38,804 nucleotides of DNA from a virus. Below are positions 32,098-37,879 of the stretch, in pieces. Positions within the stretch are counted from its first letter, which is position 1. Every line of letters begins with the position of its first letter. The position numbers and the translations under genes are program-made. The DNA lies in IMG/VR virus record IMGVR_UViG_3300035703_000200, positions 1-38,804 of that record, one strand, 5' to 3'. The notes beneath the pieces are model-generated. The model searched no databases and was not told the origin of the DNA. It was given only the letters and a program-made list of their open reading frames with translations.

Positions 32098-32312
32098 CGC
32101 CTACCACTAGGGGTGTAGAGTATGAGGGTGCCAAGGGGGGCTTCCCAATCGTCGCCTTCCACGACGGCACTCCAATCGCCAAGATCACCTCTCACAAAGA
32201 CGGCTTTGCTGTCTGGCTGACAGATCCTATTGACGATTTCTGGTGTACCTACCGGAAAACTTTCACGCACCTTCCTGATGCCAAACGTTTCATTGAACTG
32301 CACCTTCTATGA
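32055..32312 (+). CDS. Small hypothetical protein with uncertain start
   Basis: The conserved-looking part is PIVAFHDGTPIAKITSHKDG, then FAVWLTDPIDDFWCTYRKTF, a beta-rich unit of about 55 residues. The only standard start in frame that precedes it closely is TTG, either at 32055 or at 32094, both upstream of or inside a promoter at 32094-32121. A strong AAGGGGGG at about 32133-32140 stands 7 bases before an in-frame ATC at 32148, so a non-standard start is possible. Function unknown. Confidence 0.5.
   Translation: MDSTTCCVCAAKPLTPTTRGVEYEGAKGGFPIVAFHDGTPIAKITSHKDGFAVWLTDPIDDFWCTYRKTFTHLPDAKRFIELHLL
32094..32121 (+). promoter_or_regulatory. Sigma70-type promoter
   Basis: TTGACG (32094-32099), 16-base spacer, TAGAGT (32116-32121), followed within about 12 bases by a strong purine-rich ribosome site. 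It lies at the end of the exonuclease gene and would drive the run of small genes to the terminator at 35879-35921. Confidence 0.55.
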
Positions 32313-32521
32313 ACACAAAACGCTATTACTTTCAAATCAAGTCAGCCAACATCCTTGATTATGTTGACGCCCTGAGCTTCGTTGACGCCAAACGTCGTGC
32401 AGCCCATGAGTATATGGATGTCTGGAACGAGATTCAGTGGTTCGACACCTCTGACCCTGATCCCCTTCCTGAACAGCTCTCGCCTGAGGCACAACAAGAA
32501 TGCGCACGACTCTTCTTCTAG
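32309..32521 (+). CDS. Small hypothetical protein
   Basis: A 70-residue protein: MNTKRYYFQIKSANILDYVD, then FVDAKRRAAHEYMDVWNEIQ and acidic end. Beta strand followed by helices, no known motif. ATGA overlap with the previous gene. Confidence 0.6.
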   Translation: MNTKRYYFQIKSANILDYVDALSFVDAKRRAAHEYMDVWNEIQWFDTSDPDPLPEQLSPEAQQECARLFF

Positions 32522-32649
32522 TTACAGCATTCCTGATCGCTTTTTACACCGACCTTTACATCCAAACCAATGACCAGCAGCTATCAAAAACGTGCCGAGA
32601 ACTCGTTGCGCGTACTAGCCCAACTAAAGCAGCAGCAGCGTGCCCTTGA
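32500..32649 (+). CDS. Possible single-span membrane peptide
   Basis: A 49-residue frame, MRTTLLLVTAFLIAFYTDLY followed by a polar tail. It bridges the gap between two genes but overlaps the first by 22 bp and the second by 80 bp. The clear membrane helix argues for it; the overlap argues against. Confidence 0.35.
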   Translation: MRTTLLLVTAFLIAFYTDLYIQTNDQQLSKTCRELVARTSPTKAAAACP

Positions 32650-32914
32650 AGCAGAGATCAAAGATCTGCAGGCTGAGCTGACGCAGCACCTGCTCGCGGG
32701 TGATCTTGATCATCTCAAGACTGACGCCAGCAACACGTACAACTTCGAAGACATCAACTTCGTCTACAGCACAGGACGCATCAGCTACGACTACAGCACC
32801 TGCCCTGAAGTCGCCTCTGTCGCAGAAGCACTCAAGGAGCTGCAGTCAACTGCGGTTGCGATCGGCACTGCTAAGCAAAAGGTTGGCACTCCTTTCTGGA
32901 CGGTGCGGGCATGA
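32570..32914 (+). CDS. Coiled-coil hypothetical protein
   Basis: A 114-residue protein. Residues 5-42 form a coiled coil (LAQLKQQQRALEAEIKDLQA), followed by a short beta part (NFVYSTGRISYDYSTCPEVA) and a helix ending in VGTPFWTVRA. I associate this layout with small cyanophage early genes. Function unknown. Confidence 0.65.
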   Translation: MTSSYQKRAENSLRVLAQLKQQQRALEAEIKDLQAELTQHLLAGDLDHLKTDASNTYNFEDINFVYSTGRISYDYSTCPEVASVAEALKELQSTAVAIGTAKQKVGTPFWTVRA

Positions 32915-33117
32915 CTGATTCTGAATTGATGAAGCTGATTGGAGCTTCCGTTTCCATCCAACTTCGCTTTATTCTTCTTGCTTGCAGCCTCATTGGTCTT
33001 TTCTTTCCTGGCCTAACTGGATTTGTTTTGATCAAGGTTTTTTATCGACTGTTCAAAAACCTTCCTCAAGAAGACAAGAGAGTGTTGGATTACTTAACGG
33101 TGAATTTGAATGACTGA
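32911..33117 (+). CDS. Small membrane protein
   Basis: A 68-residue protein with one long hydrophobic region, LRFILLACSLIGLFFPGLTG followed by FVLIKVFYRLF, enough for one or two membrane spans. Overlaps both neighbours by 4-8 bp. It lies far from the endolysin, so a holin role is possible but unsupported. Confidence 0.6.
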   Translation: MTDSELMKLIGASVSIQLRFILLACSLIGLFFPGLTGFVLIKVFYRLFKNLPQEDKRVLDYLTVNLND

Positions 33118-33484
33118 TCACAAAGCAACGCCTGAGCAGTGGGCGGACATTGAAAAATGGAATTCAACACTTGGAGGCTTTTACTCTTGCGTTCTCGAAC
33201 TTCGCGCCAGGGTCGAGCTGTTGGAGCTGGGAGCGGGCATTCGCGATGCTGTGGCTAAAGAGCTTGACCGCAACTATCCGGCCAAACCAGATGGTTCGCT
33301 GGTGGAGCGTGTGGCAGACGCCATCAACCCCAGCATCTGCGCAGACACCAACCTGTATCTGCCCGAAGCCCGCGCTGCGATCCTTGAGGTGGCGGCGTGG
33401 GTTGAGGAGACACAGAACGATCACTGGAGCGCTGTGTCGCGGATGCTGCGGTTTGAGCTGGAGCAGGAGACCAGCAATGACTGA
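33110..33484 (+). CDS. Hypothetical protein
   Basis: A 124-residue helical protein. It has LVERVADAINPSICADTNLY, then PEARAAILEVAAWVEE and RMLRFELEQE. The ARAAILEVAAW unit is similar in style to short cyanobacterial phage proteins of the same neighbourhood. Overlaps neighbours by 8 bp on each side. Confidence 0.6.
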   Translation: MTDHKATPEQWADIEKWNSTLGGFYSCVLELRARVELLELGAGIRDAVAKELDRNYPAKPDGSLVERVADAINPSICADTNLYLPEARAAILEVAAWVEETQNDHWSAVSRMLRFELEQETSND

Positions 33485-33719
33485 CCTCTCTCCCGCCGCG
33501 CAAGCAGTGCTGGATGAAGCAATGGAGTTTTCTGGACCAGCGTTTGAGTCGCTTGTTCGCAAAATGCTCGCTGCCTCTTTGCGAGTTGTTGCTGAACAGA
33601 TTCGAATGGACAAGCCACTAGGCAGCACAGATGCCGATGAAGGTGTGTATGCCGCACATTATGCAATCCGCACTCAAATTCTCATCACTGCCTATGAACT
33701 GGAGGGTGTCAGTGACTGA
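33477..33719 (+). CDS. Hypothetical protein related to the 23294-23494 product
   Basis: An 80-residue helical protein, LSPAAQAVLDEAMEFSG, then MLAASLRVVAEQIRMDK and AIRTQILITAYELEG. It is probably a paralogue of the 66-residue product at 23294-23494, 10 kb away. Function unknown. Confidence 0.6.
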   Translation: MTDLSPAAQAVLDEAMEFSGPAFESLVRKMLAASLRVVAEQIRMDKPLGSTDADEGVYAAHYAIRTQILITAYELEGVSD

Positions 33720-33927
33720 TCTCGTCAACCATCCGCCGCACTACACACAAGGCGGCATTGAGTGCATTGAAGCCATACAAGCAGCACTCACACCAGAAGA
33801 GTTCCGTGGTTACTGCAAAGGCAACGTCATCAAATACGTTTGGCGTGAACAGCACAAAGGTGCCAACGAATCGCTCCGCAAAGCAATCTGGTACATGCAA
33901 CGACTCCTCGACACCACAAAATCATGA
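33712..33927 (+). CDS. DUF3310 protein
   Basis: A 71-residue protein starting with GTG inside the previous stop. VNHPPHYTQGGIECIEAIQA, then FRGYCKGNVIKYVWREQHKG and SLRKAIWYMQRLL are the hallmarks of DUF3310, a small phage family often labelled nucleotide kinase-like. It is widespread in phage early regions; its biochemical role is not settled. Confidence 0.88.
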   Translation: MTDLVNHPPHYTQGGIECIEAIQAALTPEEFRGYCKGNVIKYVWREQHKGANESLRKAIWYMQRLLDTTKS

Positions 33928-34154
33928 ACGAAGACTTCAACGTCATTGACCTCGTTGCTTACGCAATTGATCGTCAAACATCAGTCGACATCACAGACCT
34001 GCGTCGCAAGCAAGCACGTGCTGCCATCGATAAAATCGCTGACATCCTTGAACGCGCTCTTGATGACGACAATCAATTTCAACCTGATGGCCGCACCGTC
34101 ATCGAAACAATTCGCTTCATTGCACGCACACCCTCAGAGTTCATCTTTGCTTGA
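33924..34154 (+). CDS. Small hypothetical protein
   Basis: A 76-residue protein with ATGA overlap to DUF3310. VDITDLRRKQARAAIDKIAD is a helix of cyanophage-like character; the end is RTVIETIRFIARTPSEFIFA. No known domain. Confidence 0.6.
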   Translation: MNEDFNVIDLVAYAIDRQTSVDITDLRRKQARAAIDKIADILERALDDDNQFQPDGRTVIETIRFIARTPSEFIFA

Positions 34155-34157
34155 CCC

Positions 34158-34898
34158 TTGACTGAACTTGAAGCCCGTAACTGCCTCATCTGCGGTACTA
34201 CGTTTTATCCCACAGCCATCACAAAAGGGCGTTTCAGCAAACGTCAAACCTGCTCAACTGAATGCGGCAGACTCCTCTGCACAAAAAACCGTGCGCCATG
34301 GAGCGCTGAAGATGTTCAGTTCCTTTCATCCATCGCTGAAACGCTCCCAATCAAACGTCTGCACAATGTCTTCAACTCAGTTGCATCAAGGCACAATCGC
34401 CCGCAGCGCAGCATCAATGCCATCAAGAGCAAGCTGGCAACATTGGGTTACTCAATCGATCCACGCATCGGTTACTTCACCCTGTCAAGCCTTGGTCGTG
34501 TCCTTGACTGTCACCCCAGCACCATCAGGCACTGGTGCAAAATCGGGCTTGAGTACACACAAAAATCCAAACGACCTGGCAGTCTCATTCACATTCAAAT
34601 CAATGACCTAAAAGCATTTGCTCGTAAGCGGCCAGAGTTGTTCGGTGGCTTTGATCGCGTCAACCTGTTCATCGCGCTAGAAGACATCAAACTCGTTGAA
34701 CGCATCCTTGAGCAGCACCCCAAGCGCAATCGTGGCATTCGTCCACGGCAACCTGTGCGATGCATCGAAACCGGCAAGGTCTACAGCTCCTACATCGACG
34801 CCGGCAAGGATTACTTCATCAGCTCCAACGGCATCTACAAAGCCGTCCTTCGCAAATCACCTGTTAACGGTCATCATTTCGAACGCATCAGCGCATGA
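34158..34898 (+). CDS. Zinc-finger and HTH DNA-binding protein
   Basis: A 246-residue protein with TTG start. Residues 7-35 have CLICGTTFYP...CSTECGRLLC, a treble-clef-like zinc site. Residues 44-95 are a SANT/Myb-like segment (WSAEDVQFLSSIAETLPIKR). Residues about 108-150 hold an HTH (SLGRVLDCHPSTIRHWCKIG). The C-terminus (CIETGKVYSSYIDAGKDYFI, then GIYKAVL) resembles the NUMOD repeats of homing nucleases, but no nuclease core is present. It is probably a phage DNA-binding regulator. Confidence 0.65.
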   Translation: MTELEARNCLICGTTFYPTAITKGRFSKRQTCSTECGRLLCTKNRAPWSAEDVQFLSSIAETLPIKRLHNVFNSVASRHNRPQRSINAIKSKLATLGYSIDPRIGYFTLSSLGRVLDCHPSTIRHWCKIGLEYTQKSKRPGSLIHIQINDLKAFARKRPELFGGFDRVNLFIALEDIKLVERILEQHPKRNRGIRPRQPVRCIETGKVYSSYIDAGKDYFISSNGIYKAVLRKSPVNGHHFERISA

Positions 34899-35224
34899 GT
34901 GAACGCAACTGCCCCAAGTGCCACACCAGAAATGTCACTGTCGTCGAATCGCACTCAACGTTCAGGGATCAAGCGAAACGCATCAGGCGTCGCTGCTCCT
35001 CGTGCCGTCACGCCTGGACGATCTACGAAATTGATCAAGAGACGGTCGACAAATACAAAGCGCTCCAGCAAAAGTTTGATTACCTCAGGAATTACCTTTT
35101 TGCTGAAGGCAATGTTCTTGATTGCCATGGGTGTCATCAATGGGTGGATGGTGAATGCTCACTTGACATCCCCGAAGCCGGTGGCTCCTTCGCCTCAGAA
35201 TGCTCCTATTACTTCAAAGCATGA
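34895..35224 (+). CDS. NrdR-like zinc-ribbon protein
   Basis: A 109-residue protein. CPKCHTRNVTVVESHSTFRD, then RIRRRCSSCRHAWTIYEID is a zinc ribbon like that of the repressor NrdR, without the ATP-cone. A second set, CHGCHQWVDGEC ... C, is near the C-terminus. The middle is helical. It may act in transcription control; regulation of ribonucleotide reductase is not implied as no such gene is present. Confidence 0.7.
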   Translation: MSERNCPKCHTRNVTVVESHSTFRDQAKRIRRRCSSCRHAWTIYEIDQETVDKYKALQQKFDYLRNYLFAEGNVLDCHGCHQWVDGECSLDIPEAGGSFASECSYYFKA

Positions 35225-35421
35225 GACACAACTGCAAAGACTGCAACGCTGATAACTTCCGTGTTATCAAGACGTACCCTTACGAGCAGTTCACGCTGCG
35301 ACATCTCAAGTGCAACGCCTGTGGGTCAACGATCTACACTCGCGAATACATCATGTCTCGTGAGGAATACTGTTGGAAGACTTTCAAGGGCAAGACCAGG
35401 CTGTCACTCAAGGATCAATGA
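35221..35421 (+). CDS. Small zinc-ribbon protein
   Basis: A 66-residue protein: MRHNCKDCNADNFRVIKTYP ... HLKCNACGSTIYTREYIMS. CxxC and CxxC about 25 residues apart form one zinc ribbon, similar to the first unit of its upstream neighbour, so the pair may have arisen by duplication. Start ATG 35221 overlaps the previous stop. Confidence 0.7.
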   Translation: MRHNCKDCNADNFRVIKTYPYEQFTLRHLKCNACGSTIYTREYIMSREEYCWKTFKGKTRLSLKDQ

Positions 35422-35861
35422 ACAAGTGCTTTTCCTGGAAAACGATCGGCATCCCTGCTCCTCAAGGCAGCAAGCGTCATGTCGGCATGGGACGCATGAT
35501 CGAGTCCTCGAAGGCGCTCAAACCCTGGCGGGAGCAGATCATCGCTGATGCACTCGCGTTGTCCATCACGACGCTGCACGAACCCGTTACCGTGTCGCTG
35601 GTGTTCTGCTTCCCCCGCCCCAAATCACACCTGAACACGAAAGGGGAGCTCAGGAACACCGCACCAACACACAAGACCAGCAAGCCAGACATCGACAAAC
35701 TTGCTCGTGCAGTCCTCGACAGCCTGACTCTGGCAAGGGTTCTGGCGGATGATGCTCTGTGCTTCTCGTTGACCTGCAGCAAGCGCTACTGCATCGCGCA
35801 GGAGCCTCCTGGCGTCATGATCACGGTCATGGGCACCAACGAGATCGATGAGGTGCTATGA
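35418..35861 (+). CDS. rusA: RusA-type Holliday junction resolvase
   Basis: A 147-residue protein. IPAPQGSKRH, SSKALKPWREQI, VSLVFCFPRPKSH and the catalytic KPDIDKLARAVLDSLTLARV (the D-x-D/K pattern of RusA) with following DDALC are diagnostic. It would cut branched DNA made by the Sak3/exonuclease pathway before packaging. It is last in the rightward early operon, 17 bp before a strong terminator. Confidence 0.88.
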   Translation: MNKCFSWKTIGIPAPQGSKRHVGMGRMIESSKALKPWREQIIADALALSITTLHEPVTVSLVFCFPRPKSHLNTKGELRNTAPTHKTSKPDIDKLARAVLDSLTLARVLADDALCFSLTCSKRYCIAQEPPGVMITVMGTNEIDEVL

Positions 35862-35878
35862 TTCGCTTGCGATTGGGG

Positions 35879-35921
35879 TCACCCCGGACTGAGGCAGTGG
35901 TCTCACCGGGGTGATTTTTTT
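35879..35921 (+). terminator. Rho-independent terminator
   Basis: TCACCCCGG (35879-35887) pairs perfectly with CCGGGGTGA (35906-35914), followed by seven T (35915-35921). It closes the early operon after rusA. Confidence 0.9.
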
Positions 35922-35946
35922 ATGCTGTGCTCAAAGCGAGGACAAC

Positions 35947-36744
35947 ATGATTGAGATCGAATTTGATCCTTCGCAAATCATTGGCAAGATCACAGAACTG
36001 CAGCGTGTGCAGATCCCACGTGCAGGTGCAATCGCGCTGAATCAAGCAGTCTTTGAAGGAACGCAGGAACTGAAGTCACAAGCCAAGAGCATCTTCAGCA
36101 ACCCTGTCCCGTTCACCTACAACGCGTTCCTGTACAGGAAAGCAACGCCTGAAATGCTCGAGGCGAAGATCTTCATCCGCGACGAGGCACCCAAAGGCAA
36201 CGCACCTGCAAAATACCTGCTCCCGCAGATCTACGGCGGCAAGCACTACCCCACACGCTTCCAAGGTGCCCTTCTGAACACTGTCGTTGAGTTTGGCGGT
36301 GGCAGGAGGTCGCAAGTTGGGCAGAGGGGCAAAATGATGGTCCCGAATTTGCGCAGCGAAAAAACTCGGCTGAACCAGTACGGCAACATGACGCCAGGAC
36401 AGTACACACAGATCCTGTCTGCACTTCGAGGCAACGTCAGCTCTGCTGATATCTACGGCCGTGTCAACAAGGGCGAAGCACCGATCAGCGATCAGCAGCT
36501 CAGCAAATACGTGTACCTCGATGAGGAGGAGATCGCAGAACCGTACTTCCGCCGTAGGTTCACGAACTCACCCAAGCCTGGTATCTACTTCGTTGATCGT
36601 CAGCGCTCAGGCGTGCGTTACTACCGCGTCATGACCGAATCGAAGCTGCCAACGTACAGCGGCAAGTTCAGGTTCATCGACATCGCACGCTCAAGCGTTG
36701 AGACCTCGTTCGCCAAGAATTTCTCGCGGATCGTCCTGCGCTAA
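35947..36744 (+). CDS. Possible minor tail protein, gpZ-like
   Basis: A 265-residue protein with a good GAGG site (35938-35941) before ATG 35947. The N-terminal helices (PRAGAIALNQAVFEGTQELK, SQAKSIF) and the following RKATPEMLEAKIFIRDEAPK strand recall lambda gpZ and related head-tail proteins. It stands alone beyond the early-operon terminator, far from the tail genes. It must have its own promoter (a TATGCT lies at 35921-35926). The assignment is tentative; it could also be a cargo or ejection protein. Confidence 0.45.
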   Translation: MIEIEFDPSQIIGKITELQRVQIPRAGAIALNQAVFEGTQELKSQAKSIFSNPVPFTYNAFLYRKATPEMLEAKIFIRDEAPKGNAPAKYLLPQIYGGKHYPTRFQGALLNTVVEFGGGRRSQVGQRGKMMVPNLRSEKTRLNQYGNMTPGQYTQILSALRGNVSSADIYGRVNKGEAPISDQQLSKYVYLDEEEIAEPYFRRRFTNSPKPGIYFVDRQRSGVRYYRVMTESKLPTYSGKFRFIDIARSSVETSFAKNFSRIVLR

Positions 36745-36840
36745 AGTTCTTGCGGGGTATCGGTTTAAGGGTGCCTCAGTTCTTGCGAGGGGTCGGTTTA
36801 AGATGCCCCAAGTTCTTGCAAGGGGTCGGTTTATACCGGA
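36745..36840. repeat. Three tandem 33-bp repeats
   Basis: Units start at 36745, 36778 and 36811, each opening with AGTTCTTGC and carrying the core GGTCGGTTTA (GTATCGGTTTA in the first). The third unit runs into a diverged ending, and a fragment CCCGGTTTAGGGG follows at 36847-36858. The first unit begins directly after the stop of the preceding gene. Possible iterons or operators. Confidence 0.85.
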
Positions 36841-36856
36841 ATCGACCCGGTTTAGG

Positions 36857-36918
36857 GGTACATGTGTACTGTAGTATGGATGTACTTTAGTACAAATGTA
36901 CTAGAATACAAATGTACT
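36857..36918. promoter_or_regulatory. Four LexA-like boxes at 16-bp spacing
   Basis: 14-bp boxes begin at 36857 (GGTACATGTGTACT), 36873 (AGTATGGATGTACT), 36889 (AGTACAAATGTACT) and 36905 (AATACAAATGTACT), exactly 16 bp apart. The first and third match the cyanobacterial LexA consensus RGTACNNNDGTWCB completely; the others differ at one base. Regular spacing implies cooperative binding by one protein. Confidence 0.7.
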
Positions 36919-36953
36919 AGTATGTTGGCATGCGCATACAAGCATATTGAAAA

Positions 36954-37086
36954 TGAGAATCATTCTCAAGAATACGATGGTACAAATGTACGATGGTACA
37001 AATGTACACAAAATGAAAATGAGAATCATTCTCAAAAAGCAAAAATGAGAATCATTCTCACATAATGGAAATGGGAATCATTCTCA
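36954..37086. promoter_or_regulatory. Four Fur-type 7-1-7 boxes
   Basis: TGAGAATCATTCTCA occurs at 36954-36968, 37020-37034 and 37046-37060, and TGGGAATCATTCTCA at 37072-37086. Each is an inverted repeat of seven bases around one central base, the layout of the Fur box TGATAATNATTATCA with a paired T-to-G/A-to-C change. The last three are 26 bp apart. A fifth copy is near the right end. Confidence 0.75.
36979..37008. promoter_or_regulatory. Two further LexA-like boxes at 16-bp spacing
   Basis: GGTACAAATGTACG starts at 36979 and GGTACAAATGTACA at 36995, again 16 bp apart. The first matches the cyanobacterial LexA consensus fully, the second misses only the last position. They lie between the first and second Fur-type boxes. 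Confidence 0.7.
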
Positions 37087-37100
37087 AAATGCCTTGACCT

Positions 37101-37107
37101 TATATAT
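37101..37107 (+). promoter_or_regulatory. Candidate -10 element after the Fur boxes
   Basis: TATATAT at 37101-37107 is the best -10 sequence before the right-end operon. The matching -35 region falls around 37078-37083, inside the last Fur-type box (37072-37086), so bound Fur would block it. The -35 itself is poor, and TTGACC at 37094-37099 is too close to serve. Confidence 0.4.
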
Positions 37108-37115
37108 GGGTCGCA

Positions 37116-37277
37116 ATGGCGACCGTTTCCCAGGTGCACCCATACGGTCCCTTCATGGCTGCGTGCCAGGCAATGCGCCAGCAACGCAAAGGGGTACAGC
37201 ATGCGGCACAGTGTGACAATCGCGGAACTGTCCCAATATTGAGCACGCCCCTAGCAACCCCTGCCCCTAGGGTCTAG
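37116..37277 (+). CDS. Possible small protein at the head of the right-end operon
   Basis: A 53-residue frame, MATVSQVHPYGPFMAACQAM, then RQQRKGVQHAAQCDN and a Pro/Thr-rich end. It is the only reasonable frame between the Fur array and the membrane/HTH gene. No Shine-Dalgarno. Weak call. Confidence 0.35.
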   Translation: MATVSQVHPYGPFMAACQAMRQQRKGVQHAAQCDNRGTVPILSTPLATPAPRV

Positions 37278-37330
37278 ATTGGATGCATGGCAGGGATCCC
37301 CCTAATCGCTCCCCCTGCCATCTCAGAAAA

Positions 37331-37513
37331 ATGACCCTCTCCTTTGTGTGGGTAGTTCTTCTGCCCTTATTGCTCCTAGTGGTTTTGATTGACCTGGCAA
37401 CCATGTCGCCGGAACGACGTATCCGTCTCCTCAAGCGCTCCGGCCTGTCTCAACGTGCTATTGCAGAGCGCCTAGGGGTTACCCGGTACCGTGTCCGCCT
37501 CGCCCTGGCCTGA
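37331..37513 (+). CDS. Membrane-anchored helix-turn-helix peptide
   Basis: A 60-residue protein. Residues 4-23 (SFVWVVLLPLLLLVVLIDLA) form one membrane helix. Residues 27-60 (SPERRIRLLKRSGLSQRAIA, then RLGVTRYRVRLALA) form a resolvase-like helix-turn-helix. I associate this combination with Synechococcus/Prochlorococcus-type genomes and their phages. A DNA-binding domain held at the membrane could tether DNA or sense the envelope state. ATG 37331 chosen so the protein opens with the membrane helix. Confidence 0.7.
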   Translation: MTLSFVWVVLLPLLLLVVLIDLATMSPERRIRLLKRSGLSQRAIAERLGVTRYRVRLALA

Positions 37514-37515
37514 CC

Positions 37516-37647
37516 ATGTACCAGCGCCCTTACCGGTTCGATCCCGAATTCGACGACGATCCCGAACCCCTAGACGACGACAGCGACGCAATCCACGCCG
37601 AATCTTTTTCCCCTGAAGAACGCAACCCCTCCCTCTTCAACTTATGA
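37516..37647 (+). CDS. Small acidic protein
   Basis: A 43-residue frame starting 2 bases after the membrane/HTH gene: MYQRPYRFDPEFDDDPEPLD, then DDSDAIHAESFSPEE. Strongly acidic, possibly a DNA mimic or partner of a basic domain; that is inference. ATGA overlap with the next gene supports it. Confidence 0.55.
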   Translation: MYQRPYRFDPEFDDDPEPLDDDSDAIHAESFSPEERNPSLFNL

Positions 37648-37826
37648 CCGGTCCGATTCTTCCCGGCGAGCATGCGCCCTTAATCCGCGCCCTGCCTCGC
37701 CGTCAAGCCTCACAGGTTGAACTGTTTCCCCTGTCATCCCCTGCTCTGTCTGATCTGGCCGCAATGGCGAGACTGCAAGGCGCCCAGGATGCAGAATCCC
37801 CCGATTACGACGCCGACCCTTTTTGA
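37644..37826 (+). CDS. Small hypothetical protein
   Basis: A 60-residue protein (MTGPILPGEHAPLIRALPRR, then LSDLAAMARLQGAQDAESPD) with ATGA overlap to the acidic gene. No family recognised. Same operon as the membrane/HTH gene and probably the cysteine-rich protein. Confidence 0.55.
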   Translation: MTGPILPGEHAPLIRALPRRQASQVELFPLSSPALSDLAAMARLQGAQDAESPDYDADPF

Positions 37827-37832
37827 TCCCGT

Positions 37833-37855
37833 AGGGGCTGCCATTGTGCGCCCCT
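37833..37855 (+). terminator. Hairpin between the small genes and the cysteine-rich gene
   Basis: AGGGGC (37833-37838) pairs with GCCCCT (37850-37855) around an 11-base loop and is followed by a weak pyrimidine run (TTCTTTCCCC). It could attenuate transcription into the next gene or be an mRNA structure. Confidence 0.4.
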
Positions 37856-37879
37856 TTCTTTCCCCATCGCAATCCCACA

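Noticed and set aside
36745-36840. CRISPR-like repeats
   Set aside because: The 33-bp units are directly adjacent with no spacers, only three copies, and no cas genes.
36823-36848. Terminator after the 35947-36744 gene
   Set aside because: GGGTCG/CGACCC can pair around a 14-base loop, but no T-run follows and the bases belong to the third 33-bp repeat.
36857-37008. NtcA nitrogen-control sites
   Set aside because: NtcA sites are GTA-N8-TAC; here the distance is GTA-N6-TAC, which fits the LexA form instead.
36862-37065. 67-codon frame in the repeat island
   Set aside because: It reads through the LexA-like and Fur-type boxes, giving repeated Tyr-Lys-Cys-Thr and Asn-Glu-Asn-His words; it is an artefact of the repeats.
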